A stretch of DNA of 64,000 bases from Casuarina equisetifolia (GCA_028551475.1 CM052360.1:25490682-25554681); one strand, 5' to 3'; counted from the stretch's first letter, positions 35,495 through 48,263 are shown. Notes: generated by a model not told the origin, from the letters alone. Program-made: numbers and translations.

Positions 35495-38400
35495 ATGGAA
35501 GTAGAAGATAGGAAGACGGAGATGGAAGTTGGAGATTGCAGTTTATGGCATTACTTAATCTTTTGTGAAGAGTTTGTTAGTGATACCTACAAAAATGATT
35601 TTGTTTGCTGGGTGTGCAAAGAATCAGTGTTGGGACATTCTACCTTCAAATGTTTGGAATGTGGCTTTGTTAAACATAAATGGTGCTCCAAACTGCTAGA
35701 TTTGACAAAAATGGACGTCAAACATGATATTTCAGAGAGACATCATTTGCTGCTGAGAGAAGAGATGGTGAATAATGGAAAGGAGGAAGCAAAATGCTTA
35801 AGATGCGGGAAACTAGCCTCTGGTCCTACCTACAGATGCTTTGTTCCCTAATGTATCTTTCATCGTCATAAATTGTGTGATCAAGTATCTTATGTGATCT
35901 AGCACATCATACACGCAGACCACAACCTTCTTCTTCAAATGCCATCACCAAATCCATTCTGTAATCTTTGCAGAAGATTTATAAAGAAGCATCCTCTACT
36001 TTATGGTTGTCAGATTTGCAATTTTAAAGTGGACATCAAATGTGTTACCCGTTGGGACAATATTGAGAGTGAGAGAAAGATGGAGGCAGGAGATTGTAGC
36101 AAATGGCATTACTTAGTCTTTTGTGAAGACTTTGTAAATGATAACTATAAGAATGATGTCATTTGTTGGGTGTGCGAAGAACCAGTATTGGGGAATCCTA
36201 CCTTCAAATGCTTAGAATGTAGCTTTGTACAACATAAATCTTGTACCCAATTACCAGACTTGACAGAAATGGATGTCAAACATGATATTACATGCAGACA
36301 TCACTTGATCTTAAGAGAAGAGATGGGGAATAATGATGCAAAAAAGGTAATTTGCGCAAGATGTGGGAAACTATCATCAAGTCCCGCCTATAGATGTTCC
36401 ATCCCCCATTGTGCCTTCCATCTCCATAAATCATGTGATCAGTTATCCCACGCCATATTGCATGATGCACACCAAGACCACACATTTTTTCTTGCTTTCC
36501 CTCTCCCTCCGTTGTCAAAATGTGATCTCTGCAGCAAAGATAAAAAGACTACTTTGCTTTATCGTTGTTATCTTTGCAATTTTAAAATGCACAACAATTG
36601 TGCTACCCATTGGGACGTTTTTGAGAGTGAGAGAAAGATGGAGGCTAATTATGATTCCCCTTGGGATGTTATTGACAGCAAGAGAAACATGGACGCTGGA
36701 GATTGTAGCATGTGGCATTACTTAATCTTTTGTGAAGAATTTGTGAGTGATGACTACAAGAAAGATGTCGATTGCTGGGTGTGTGAAGAATCAATACGAG
36801 GACATCCTACATTCAAATGCTTGGAATGCGACTTTGTACAACATAAGTCTTGTACCCAACTACCCAACTTGATAGAAATGGATATCAGTCATGATATTAT
36901 TGACAAACATCATTTGATCTTACAAGAAGTGACAGAAACTAGTGGTAAAAAGAGTGCAGTTTGCCTGGGATGTGGGAAATTAGCATCTTGTCCCTCCTAT
37001 AGATGTTCCATCCCCCATTGTGCCTTCTATCTCCATAAATCATGTGATCAATTATCCCACGCCATAAAGCACAATGCACACCCAAACCACACCCTTGTTC
37101 TTGCACTGCCTCCATTACGTTACTATTGTGATGTCTGCAAGAAAGATAGAAAGAAGAGGACTACTTTGCTTTATGGTTGTCGTCTTTGTAATTTTGACAT
37201 AGACAATAAATGTGTTTCCCGTTGGGACATTATTGAGAGTGAGAGAAAGATGGAGGTTGGAGATTACAGCTTGTGGCATTACTTAATCTTCTGTGAAGAG
37301 TTTGTAAGTGATGACTGCGAGTATGACATCATTTGCTGGGAGTGCGAAGAACTAGTATCGGGACATCCTACATTCAAATGCTTGGATTGCAGTTTAGTGC
37401 AACATAAATCTTGTACCCAACTACCAGACTTGAGAGAAATGACTGTCGAGCATTATATTTGGAACAGACATCACTTGATCTCAAGAGAAGAGGCGGAGAA
37501 TAATGATAAAAAGGAGGTTTGCCTAGGATGTGGGGAAACAAGATCTGGTGCTGCCTACAGATGCTCCATCCCTGGATGTACCCTCCATCTCCATACATCA
37601 TGCCATCATCTATTTCGCGTTATCCAGCAGATCGCACACCAAAAACACCCCCTTTTTCTTGTACTGGCAGAAAGGCATACTTTCTGTGATCTTTGTGGAG
37701 AACGTAGAGACAAGAAAATTATGCTTTATACATGTCAGCTTTGCCGTTTCAACGTGGACATAAAGTGTGCTTTGCCTGAAATTATTGATGACGACTGCGA
37801 CCAACATTCGTTCACTGGTGGTCGGAAGCCGATCAAATTCACTTGCGAGGGCTGTGGTGAGGAAACTGAGGATGTTGCCTGCCACTGCAGCAGCTGTCGG
37901 GTGTTGTGTCATCTTTACTGTACTCATTATCCACGGATCATTAAAATTACAAGCCATCATCATTTATTCTCTCGCACTTACTGTCTTCATCAAGTTAAGA
38001 ATCTAGAGAATGCAATATGTAAGCTCTGTTGTAGGAAGGTGAACACAAAATTTGGAGCTCATTATTGTCAAGTATGTGATTATATTATTTACATGAAGTG
38101 TGCAAAGCGGGATCAGGACACGTCAACTACTAATTCAAAAGTCATTGAGTTTGATGACTATACAAGACATTTGGTTTATTTGGTTGACAGGTTAAATACA
38201 GAGGAGGATAAAACGGTTATTGCTCCTTCGAAGATCCACCACTTCAGTCATCCACAACATGAGTTAATCCTCTTACATGAAGATCGCATGTGTGACAAGA
38301 GACTTTACAAGAATGACAAGCAATGTGAGGCATGTATGCGTTTTATCATCTTTTCTCCATTTTATGGATGTGAAGAATGCAATATTTTTTTTCACAAGAG

Positions 38401-39106
38401 ATGTGCTGAAATCCCCAAAACCATTTGGCGGGTGCCATTCAGCGATCATACAAGTACGCTTCATGCAGAGTCATCATCCAAACGTGAGTTGTTCCGTTGT
38501 GGGAAGTGTAAGATTTCTCGGCATGGTTTTTTCTACAATGGTGAACGCGATGCAGGTAAACGTATTAATGACATCCAATGCTTTTTGATTCCTAAAACCA
38601 TTAATCATGAATGTTACGCGCACTTGCTCCATATTCCTATACTACAAGAGAAATGGTTGAAAGAAATCTAAAATGGATGTGGTGAGAAAATTGACGGAAA
38701 ACGCTGGCGCTTGATGTGTTCAGAGTGCAATTTTTTGTTGTGTTTTAAATGTGCAACACTTCCAATGGTAGCTAGGTATAAATACCATCCACATCTCCTA
38801 AAACTCAATTGGACATGTAAAGTTGATTTGGAGGAATGTTATTGCCTAATTTGTGAAAAAAAAAGAGATTCAAAGTACTGGTGTTATTATTGTCTCCATT
38901 GTGATTTCACAGCTCATATTAAATGTATTATTGGTAGTCCCTTAAAAAGTGGAAGACATCAGCATCCAGTGACACTTATTCGAAGAAATAAGGACACTCT
39001 TGAATGCCAATTGTGTGAAACAAGCATAAGAGGTGAGATGGCTCTTGAATGTGTTCAATGTGAATTTAATTTTCGCATTGAATGTTATTATTTAATGTAC
39101 ACTTAA
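35495..39106 (+). pseudogene. DC1-domain gene B, four modules, three in-frame stops
   Basis: Paralogue of gene A. Its second exon starts at 35455 after TTTAG; the first ATG is at 35495 and a second at 35522 (METEV duplication ahead of MEVGDCSLWHYLIF). Four tandem N-terminal modules start at 35522, 36080, 36689 and 37250 (558, 609 and 561 bp apart), each with CWVCEE, FKCLEC.FVQHKSC, C.RCGKL and YRCSIPHCAFHLHKSC motifs. Module 2 ends with an extra 17-residue duplicated linker. The C-terminal half from about 37800 matches gene A and ends FNFRIECYY. The frame never shifts over ~3.6 kb, but stops occur at 35849 (TAA), about 35900 (TAG) and 38669 (TAA, where gene A has Cys). The open part between stops is 910 codons. 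It is separated from its promoter by the 6.9-kb intron. Confidence 0.85.
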
Positions 39107-39109
39107 GAG

Positions 39110-39811
39110 GTGGGGGAAAACCCACCAATGCCGTAGCCGTGGGAGCTTGTTCTAAGCCAGAGGTGGCGCGTCGCGGTGGCGGGCAGCCAACGGTGGCGTA
39201 ACTAGGTGGATTGGAGGCAGATCGGTAAATCTGTGTACTGAGATTTTGTGAACTGCTGTGATATCGTGACTGTGAGGAGAACAACGGTGAGCGGCGTTGA
39301 GCGGCGGCAAGCATCCACGAACCCAGGGAGGCTGAATCGGGGCTATTCATGGAAGAACTGTCAGCTTACATTTCTCTTTGTAGTGTAACGTTTCTAGCTT
39401 CCTTGCAGTAGTTTAGTTGTTGATTTGTAATTCCGTAGTTGAAGAACTTGCTGTTTTAGTGTTCTGTCATTTCCAGCTTTGTTATTGTAGCTTGAACTGC
39501 CTTTGTAATCAGGGAAATAACCTATAAACAGGGTAAACTCTGCCCAAATTTCGTCCAATCTGTGTTGTTCTTAGTTGATGTGGAATCTTGGTCTTAACAG
39601 AAAGCTGTTAGAAATCGATGGGAGGGAAAATTGGGGTTTGCAACTTCTTTCTCTTACACTCGTTGCCGAAACTGTGGAGGTAGGACAGGGTTGAGATCGT
39701 GATATGCCCAGTTTAGGTACTGTTTTAACGTAGAAAATGCCTTCTAAAAATGAGATTGTGACGATATCACAAGAATGAAAAGCGATATGCATTATGTATG
39801 TAGTTTATAAT
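39110..39811. other. Unassigned ~0.7-kb insert between DC1 B and fragment C
   Basis: Has no counterpart downstream of gene A. The first ~250 bp are GC-rich (GGCGG and CGGTGGC runs). The rest resembles the transcribed end of a copia LTR ('tgtaatcagggaaataacc', then 'taaactctgccc'), but no LTR partner or target duplication was found. It may be a truncated retroelement piece. Confidence is low. Confidence 0.3.
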
Positions 39812-39814
39812 CTT

Positions 39815-40541
39815 TACCCCATTTCACAGTTACAAGGATTGTAACATTTTTGTCCACAAGAGATGTGTTGAACTTCTGGAAACCATTAGGTGACCAATAT
39901 TTGGCAAAAATCCATCTACCCTCTCTTCACATCCATTGTCATCCATAGACCATTTATTTCAGTGTTCTATATGTGACATTTATCGTCATGGCCTTTTCTA
40001 TAAATCTGAATTCAAAATCATCAATGTCCCATTTTTTTTTTCAGAAACCATTAGTAAAAAATGTCACGGACATTGACTCCATGTTCCTGTACTAATAGAT
40101 AATAGGTTGAAAGAAATTTGCTTTGGCTGTAATGGGAATATTATTGGATCAAAATGGTACTTCATGTGTTTAGATTGTAAGTTCTGGTTGTGTTTTAAAT
40201 GTGCAACCTTTCCATTGGTTGCTAGGTATAGATACCATTCACCTCCTAAAGCTCACCAAAACGTGGGAAGATGATTAGTAAGAATACTATTGTCTAATTT
40301 GTGAAGAAAAAATAAATCCTAAATATTGATTTTATTCTTGTGAAGATTGTAATTTTCCAACCCATATCTAATGTGCTATTGCTAGATCCTTAAAAAGTAG
40401 AAGTCATGAGCATCCTTGACACTTGTTGAAGAATTTAAAATCTCTATGCAATGTCATTTGTGTAAAAAAATCATCAGAGATTGTGAAGTCTTTAAACGTA
40501 CTCTTTGTAGATTTAATTTTCACACTAAATGTTATTATTGA
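39815..40541 (+). pseudogene. DC1-domain gene C, 3' fragment
   Basis: Matches gene A from 15985 to its end: PFHSYKDCNIFVHKRCVELL, HLFQCSICDIYRHGLFYKS, LKEICFGCNGNI and a decayed terminal FNFHTKCYY. At least five stops or slips are visible (for example after ETIR, after GH and after NVGR). The 5' part is missing; the join with the unrelated insert is near 39812. The downstream sequence continues as in block A, so this fragment, not gene B, is the DC1 partner of the NFU remnant at 41.4 kb. Confidence 0.8.
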
Positions 40542-41404
40542 ATGTACTCTTGAATTTCACACAAAATGTAATTGACAACTCTTTAATTTTCACATTGAAT
40601 GTCACACGGAATGCCATATCATTATATGGCTCTTAAATGTATTGGATGTAAGTTTAATTTTTGCATTTAATGTTATTATTCGGAGCTAAAATATCGTGTA
40701 AGTTTTTCAAATAGTGGGTAATAAAAATTATAATAGTTTCTCTTCCTAAAGCCAATTAAATTGAAAGATATTTTAATATGTACAAAAAAAAGGTGTAATA
40801 TCTCTTCCTTTTTTATATTGTAATAGGACAATTGTTGTTTTATAAATACTTTCTCACGTGAGTTTCTTTTTATATGTAATTCATTTATGGATTTAGAAAA
40901 ACCTTCACCTTTCTTTAGTTTATATCTATTGATACATTATTTTGGTTTGACATGTTAAAGGCAAACTTACATACCTTCTACTCATATTTTATTTTACAAC
41001 TCTAAATACTTTGGGTATCACCAAATTGACTTCTACTTGTTTCCTAAAATAAAATTCTTCCATAATGAACTAAAAATTGAGGGAATATTTGATATGCAAT
41101 ATATTCAATTTATTGAACTTAGAACTAATAAGTAAGATTAAAAAAACAAACTTCTTTATTCACCATCAATGTTACTAAATTAATGAGTTTACAATAATTA
41201 GGATTCGGATAAACCAACATGTAGTATTATGTTGAGATTAGGAAATATTTATTACAAAGAGCAAATATTTATAAAATATCACATTTCAAGAATAAAAATA
41301 ATGATAAAATTTAGAATAAAAAAAAAACTTACAAGTAAGGAAGTGAAAATTAAAGACCTTTAAAACCTGTAATGTGTTAGTAATTTTCTTTTTCATGTGC
41401 TATT

Positions 41405-41570
41405 TCTCGCATCTTTCCCCCAAATGATGCTCAATTCCCATTTTAGAGTCAAAATAAAACCTAGATGGAAACCACATACTCTTTGTAGCCTTTAATTGTA
41501 CATTATCTTCATCAAACTCATCTAGTCCACCATTTTCCTCATTCAAATTAGATGAAGTTAGGAATCACCA
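41405..41570 (-). pseudogene. NFU: NFU middle-exon remnant, block B
   Basis: Close to 17100-17265 in block A, including 'tgatgctcaattcccatttt' and 'accacatactctttgtagcc'. The reverse strand aligns with exon 2 of the NFU gene at 46044-46336 but carries stops. It lies convergent to DC1 fragment C. The intron-like sequence that follows continues to 41736, where a solo LTR interrupts it. Confidence 0.65.
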
Positions 41571-41736
41571 AATAAAGTAGTTTCATTTTTTTTTCCCCTA
41601 AAACTCATATCAATAAATGTGTCTCTTAATGTTCTAAAATCATGAAGGCTAAACTCAACAATTTGAAACTTTGAAATATTGATTTTCCTATCTAACTTCA
41701 GCAATATCTCATTAATATATCCAAATTATTGTATAT

Positions 41737-43034
41737 TGTTTGATGAAATTTAAATGCAAGTAAACATGTCAAACAAATAATATAATGATGAGAAAAATAT
41801 CGTTCTACAGAGATTGGTGATTACTAATGATGAGAAAGATATTGTCCCACAGAAATCGGTAATTACTAGATCAACTAATTACTAATGTTAAATAACTCTT
41901 AGAATTTATCTAACAAATCTCAATGATTGATGATAGATTAACTAATTAAATTTAAGAAAACTAAATATACAAAATATGTTAGAACATATGATTTCACCAT
42001 AACTATTAGGTATTAATATTGATTATTTATGCTTGTAAGAAGGATAATATCTATATGATAGTGAAATCTTCTAATTTATTCACTATCTTATGTCTAGTTA
42101 TAATGAACCTATTTAGTTCATTAATTTATTATATCTTTATACGTGAATTGAAACAAATCAAATGCATTAGGATCTATGAACATTCCTAGTTTACACCGAA
42201 AGTTACACAAACAATATGGTATATGTCTATCTATATTTAATTTATGGTTACACATTACAAGAAGCAATTGCATATCATCTTCTGTCAGTCTTAAACATGT
42301 AAATTAGATCATTTAAGTGGTAGCTAATCACTTAAAAACATTAAACATTGTAATATGCAACTTTACATAAACAAAATATCTTGCAAAATATAACAATCAT
42401 AAGATTCATACCATCATAATTAGGTTAAATCATAAATCTAAAAAAAGTAAACTAAAGCATAAAGAAATAATGAGGAAGAACAATAATAGGAAATAAAAAA
42501 GACATCTTGAATCCAAAAACAAGAAATCTGTCACCCTTTTTGTCTTTTATTCAAGAAAACCTTGAATTCTTGGCCTTTTTCTTAAGTTGTGCTCAATTTT
42601 CTCCTTTCTTATTTTTGCCTCTTCTCTTATCTTAAATAAGGTTTAGGTTTAAACCTATCTACTATCCTAGTAAAAGTGGGTTTTGGATACCCAAGACAAT
42701 TGGGTTTTGAACTTTTATATTAATTGGGCTTTGAACTTTTAACATGACTAGGTTTTCTAATTATTTAGAAAACTCAATAACAATAGAAAATCTAATAACA
42801 ATTATCCAAAGCCCAAGCCCATCTTGATTTTTTTAATCTTGATATTTTGACCATATTTTTTCATATAATAAATATCAAGTTCTCCATGCTTATCCTTTTT
42901 CTCTATGCCTCCTTATGTTACAAAAATAAGATAAATTCAAGTAAACAAAGAGGAATTCAAATATTTTCTCATAAGCATTGTATTATTTATTACCTAAAAA
43001 TAGGTAAAATAACTCTATAAAAATAGAGTTATCA
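41737..43034 (-). mobile_element. Solo LTR of an Athila-like element in the NFU remnant
   Basis: 1298 bp, TGTTTGATGAAATTT..AATAGAGTTATCA, flanked by TATAT at 41732-41736 and 43035-43039. Block A has the uninterrupted site ('tgttgtatataatcatgg' near 17403). Orientation is opposite to the element at 60290, with which it shares both ends and internal phrases ('accaatctctgtgggacga' in reverse). It has no primer site or internal region, so it is a solo LTR. Confidence 0.9.
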
Positions 43035-43592
43035 TATATAATCAAGGTTAATTTAATCAATGACACACATGAAAATTTTCCAAAACTTCCAACCATTCTA
43101 GCATTAAAGATAGTTAGACCATATAATAAATATGTTTATGATAATAGTGTAGCAAAAAATTAGGATAATATAGGAATTACCAACCATTGTGCCATACAAA
43201 GTTTATGTGAACTAAGAAGTGAAATTAGAAAAACTAACACATGGTGAAAGTCATTCTCATTGCCCATCAAAGGTGCTAAACCAAGCACTATGGTAAAAAA
43301 ACCCAAAAATAGATAAACTAACATTCATTAACTGGTTCAGATTAGAGTAGGTTTATTGGTTATTCTATCAAAAGATACAAATTAAAAAATTTATATACAT
43401 CTAAGACTCATTGCTAGGACAAATCTTAAATTAAAAACTTTTACCACACGGCTCTCAAAATGCACTGCACGCAAATTTGGTGACCGTGCAAGTGACCTTT
43501 TTTATGTATTATGTAAAACTATTATCAAGGTGTAACGTAGCTTTACAAACAATCTTTAGTTGCAAGTTTCTCTTTGTTTTAATCTAAGAATT

Positions 43593-46500
43593 TTACAGAA
43601 GTTGAACTGCTGCGACAGCTGGGATTTTCTCTCTTAGTTTTTGTGTAACAGCCACCCGTACAGTCATCACCCCTGCGGCTGGTCCTGTAATCCGAACTTT
43701 GATGATTGGCTCCTCTATTGCCACAAGTTCAAGGGATCCACGAGCGGCCCCAACTAGATACGGCCTTATTTCTTCAAGCACCTAAAAGGGAAAAATAATG
43801 TATAAGGAGGGGAGGTTGCACTTGAATATGAGTGTATAAGTATAAAAAACCCATCACTGAGGAACAAAATTTAGTTTCAAAGATGCCTCATTCACATTGA
43901 CATGTAGTATGCAGGTTATGCAGTGTGCAAAAACTAAATCAACCAGAGGAATCATCCTCGAAGGATTTTAACAATCTAATGTTGACTAAAAGAATGGACA
44001 AGAGTCTAAGTAACACCTTCCTTGTTGCAAGTGATTAGATATCTACATATATAAAATAAAGGTTTGTGAGTTTTCCTCCACAACCCATCCAAAAAGATTT
44101 GCCTTTATCATTACCATGTAAACAAATTAGACTACAAGATATTGGAGAGTAATGTGCATTTTAGACAAAATAAGTTAACTATTTTTAAATTTGTTCCCGG
44201 TTGCATTAACCTTATTAAATTGTCTTTATACACATTTGACAATAAAAAACTGAAACTTTACCTATACATATATGCGTCATTCTAAATTCGCAATTAGTCT
44301 CACCAACCATAATTATCACGGGTATAAAAACCAAAACAGGCACATGACAATCATGAATGATAAAACTGAACTACTGCATTCAGATACAATATGGACATAA
44401 CTTACAAATTAATCTTAACCTCTGTAACCATGTGCACTTGATGATAAAGACCTACTAGGGAATCAAATAGCATTTTAATCTTCAAAAAACTAAGAAACAA
44501 ATAGAAAATTTGCATACTCCCGTTCTATTTTTGACAGGACTAACTTGTTTAGATCTAAAATCTCATCTATATCTAATAGGAGTGAACTTATATCCCCACC
44601 CTTGAAGTAAAGAACATCAACTAATTATAAGTAAACTCAAGTAGAGTAACAAAAACCAAAATTGACATATTTCATAAATGTTTGGCAAAACAATTCTAGC
44701 ATTGAAGAAGAGAGTTTTGAAAGATCAGTAGAACTTCACCTTTCAATTTTCACTCCCAAGGTGAAAGGGAATCATAGCTTCTAGGCAATGCTAACTTAAT
44801 TGGCTTGATAATGCATCAATCAACTATTTGTACATGTAGCTTTTTCATGCCTTCAAGTTCCTAATGAAGTCCCACAACACTTAATTTACCCTTGTCTGAT
44901 AGAAGAAAAGAATGATACAGCTTGAAAGCCAACAAAGATCCTCTAGGTAACATCACTACAGCTCTGGTCTTAAGCATCTAGTCACTTGGAATAACTTACA
45001 ATGCAGTAATATTTGCCTTTTAGACATCGTGTTTGCATCTTATTTGCATTTCTTGATCAACGAGAAGTCACCTTAAAATGATCCAAATGCTAATGCATGT
45101 AGCAAACCTTCCTAAGTTTGCATAAGGATTAATTCAGTGGACTTAGTACACATTGCATGAACTTCTTCATCAATGAGAACTTTCTCTACAACTTCTATGG
45201 CCAGTCCTTGGTCCAACAAAATTTTGAGAAGGTTATTTGGCAAACTGCTATATTATGCCACTAAAAGGAAAACAAATTGGTTCCCTAAGGATCTAACCGA
45301 CCATCTAACTTTTAGGTAATGTCATATCAATTTGTAGACAAAATCCAATATTAACTATAAACAAAATGTTGATAGAGTCTAGAGGTTCCCATTTTTTTTT
45401 CTTTTCTTTTGTTTCTATTTTTGCATAGAATCCTTCACGAAATGCAATTGAGGCAAGACTTACTAACAAAGCAAGAGAAAAAGAGATAGACTAGAGCAAT
45501 GACACATGCACAGGAAAAACTCCAGGTCAAAGTACTAAAGCCCAAACTTGTAAATTAAGAATATCTTAATCCTAAAATGCTTATATTCACAGAAAGAAAA
45601 GGCAAAATAAAGAGCGGCTTCATTAAGAATCAAGACAAGCTAATTTATTCTAACAAAAATCTAGAGTTTTGTTAGAGTTCAACAATCATTGAAAAAAACC
45701 CTAGTAGTTAGAAGGACAAATCAGAAAATAGTCTTTCATTCCTTTCAAACAAGATCATTTCTGTCACATCAAATTTATACAAATTTTAGAATGATTTCAA
45801 TAACCATATATACTCTGTCTGCCCACTCACAGCTTAATTTTGTTTGTTCAGGTAGATCTTTACCCTTGCTCCATGTTGTATCAGCAGTATTAGTGAATAG
45901 AAAAACAGAAAAATGAATACAATTTTTACATGTCAATCTAGCCATGCAGACTTTTGAACACAAAGGGGTGAAGATTTAAGAACTCTAAAGTTTGTAATAG
46001 TTTGACTATTACACAGCAGTGACTACTTCAAATGAGAAATTACCTTGTCAATATTTTCTTCATTCAACTCAAGGCTAGTCTCTTCATCAGCTACTGGTTC
46101 CACTACAACTATTTCTGGGATTTTTTTTCCATTAAACGACGCTCAATGCCCATTTTCATTGTCATAACAGAACTTGGACAGGAACCATATGCTCCTTATA
46201 GCTTCAATCTCATGTAATGCAACATTACCCCTATCTAAAATCAGATAAGGTCGGATTTCATCCAATACACTTTCAACATTCTTTGCTGTTAGTGGCAATT
46301 CTACAGCAGAATTAGGCGTAGCAACAACCTTAGCAACTGCATCACATGCAAATAAAGAAACTTTTAGGAATTAATACAATAAAAATGGAAAAAGAAACTC
46401 TCACTAACTGGCGAATGCCTCAGCACCTCCACCATGAAAATGGTAAGACAATTCATCACACATAAACAAAAACCAATAACCATCTTTAAGTTAACATCAC

Positions 46501-47791
46501 ATGATATCCTAAAATATGTGTTTTTCTTTCTATTTTAAGAAACAAATATTTGTTTCTTTTACTGTTTTAACAGTCAACAACATGTAAATGATAAAAGAGA
46601 AATTGGATGGCTGATACTTTGAAATATTTGTTTACCTACTTTCATTTCCCAATATCTCCCTGACCTTTCCAGATTATAATCAAGGCCAAATTAATATAAG
46701 AGACTCGCATGATTATTTTGGAAATATTTCCAGCGCTTTACCTCATACAGCCAAGTGAATGATATTATTATGGCTAAGTTTCAGCCTAATTCTGATCCAG
46801 GATCACTTACATGTAGGAATTCAACACAGAAACCACAGACTTAAAAGTAACGATCAGAATAAACAACTAGTATACCTTTTTTCTGAGCAAAATGATAGTG
46901 ATAATACCATAATGCTTATTGCACGGATACTATGATGGGTTTAGAATTGACAAAGGAGAACAAAAACTGTGTTCTCAACAAATCTATAACAAGAATATAT
47001 CTTGATACATGTAACAGTCAAACTAGCTTGAAACAAGCTAATCTAAATAAACATCTGTCTGGAGGCATTCCTAGCCTGTTAAACTCGTGGATGTCCTGCA
47101 TTTTCCAAATCTACAACACCGTTAGAATGACCTATGAATAAACACAAGTGCAGAACATGTACACTTCTAGGTGACTATATGTGCAATTTGAAACAGTTAA
47201 CTTAGTCCGTCCTATTAGACGAAAGTTTAACATGCAAAAGAACGCATGGTTCAAGAATTTACAACGTCTGTTCGAAGTAATGAGAGGGAATTGGTATACC
47301 GTTCCAGGTTTTCCAAATTCCACGATGATGAGACAGATTTAGATTCAATGAACAAGCTTAAAGAGAACTGCTAAATCAAAATCCACGCTTTAGAACTTAA
47401 GCTTTTGTAATTAAAAACAATTAACTAATTCCTTTGAATGCGTAACTACGCTGAAGAACTTAAATTAAATAATAAACTCCACAAATCATAATGGAAGCAC
47501 ATACGCATATGAAAGGATAAATTACTCAAGAATAAATAGAAAAGGTTAGCAGCTGAGCGAACGGTAGCGAAACGGCATGAATATCGCCGTAATGGATTGG
47601 GTCCCCTGGCGAGAGAAATATGCATACCAGAAAAGCTCAGAATTTTTGTCCGATAATCGTTAGAAAAAAATATAACAGAGAAAATAACAAGGAGAGAGAG
47701 AGGGAGCGAGAACCTTCGAGAAGGGGCGAGAAGAAGAGGAGGAAGGATCAAGAGCGCAATATGTGGGAGGGTTCATTACCACAGCTTGCAT
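43593..47791 (-). pseudogene. NFU: NFU / NifU-like chloroplast Fe-S scaffold gene, damaged
   Basis: NFU2/NFU3-type proteins assemble and deliver Fe-S clusters in plastids. Exon 1 (47791 to about 47563; start MQAVVMNPP, then CALDPSSSSSRPF) looks like a transit peptide but shifts frame partway. Exon 2 (46336-46044) encodes NSAVELPLT, NVESVLDEIRPYLI and, after a break, MTMKMGIERRLMEK and ELNEENIDK. Exon 3 (43781-43593) is intact: [43 protein letters not shown] and stop. Introns have AAG/GTAATT and TTTTAG/GTG borders at the 46044-43781 junction, phase 0. Exon 2 lacks about 20 bp between two GAAG repeats near 46200, has an eight-A run shifting the frame near 46122, and reads GAYGSCP where the cluster-binding CGSC should be. 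It is therefore probably a pseudogene. Confidence 0.8.
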
Positions 47792-48169
47792 CGCTGTGAT
47801 TCAATCCCCTCTCTTCGCTTTTCTTTTCATTTCTTTTCCTTTCCTCGAATTCTCGACAAACAAACATCAACCAGAAAAGAGCAAACCAAGTGGGAATCGA
47901 ATCAACCTCCTCTTTAACAGGCTATTTCTCATCCTCAATTTCTTTTTTTCCATTTTGTTCTGATTTTTTGACTTTTTCCCCCCTCTTTATGACAATTATT
48001 TTTTTTCCCTCCAAAGGAGAATTCAATTTTATTCCACCAATTTTACCAACTCAAATTCCTATTCCAAAACTTTTATGATAAACTATCAAATGTTACAATC
48101 TTATCATATTATTTGTTTCTTTATTATAAACCCATCTTCTTTGAGAACTAGGAGATCTTTGTTTCCTGG

Positions 48170-48263
48170 AAAATAAATCTCCCACTAGAGGAATAATAGG
48201 CTTCTTCTTCATCATCTTCCTCTCCTGTTGCATTGCAAAATATCCTTCCTCCCCAAGACTCAG
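48170..48263 (+). other. Ser-rich frame interrupted by copia 2 (left part)
   Basis: Reads SSSSSSSPVALQNILPPQDS up to the copia 2 target site; joined across the element (53412 onward) the frame continues VSVLRLGILPS and stops. A neighbouring frame gives DPSILIINSLSYSSSLIPLF at 53434-53493. This could be the N-terminal (plastid-targeting-like) part of a gene split by the insertion, but I cannot assign it. Confidence 0.25.
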
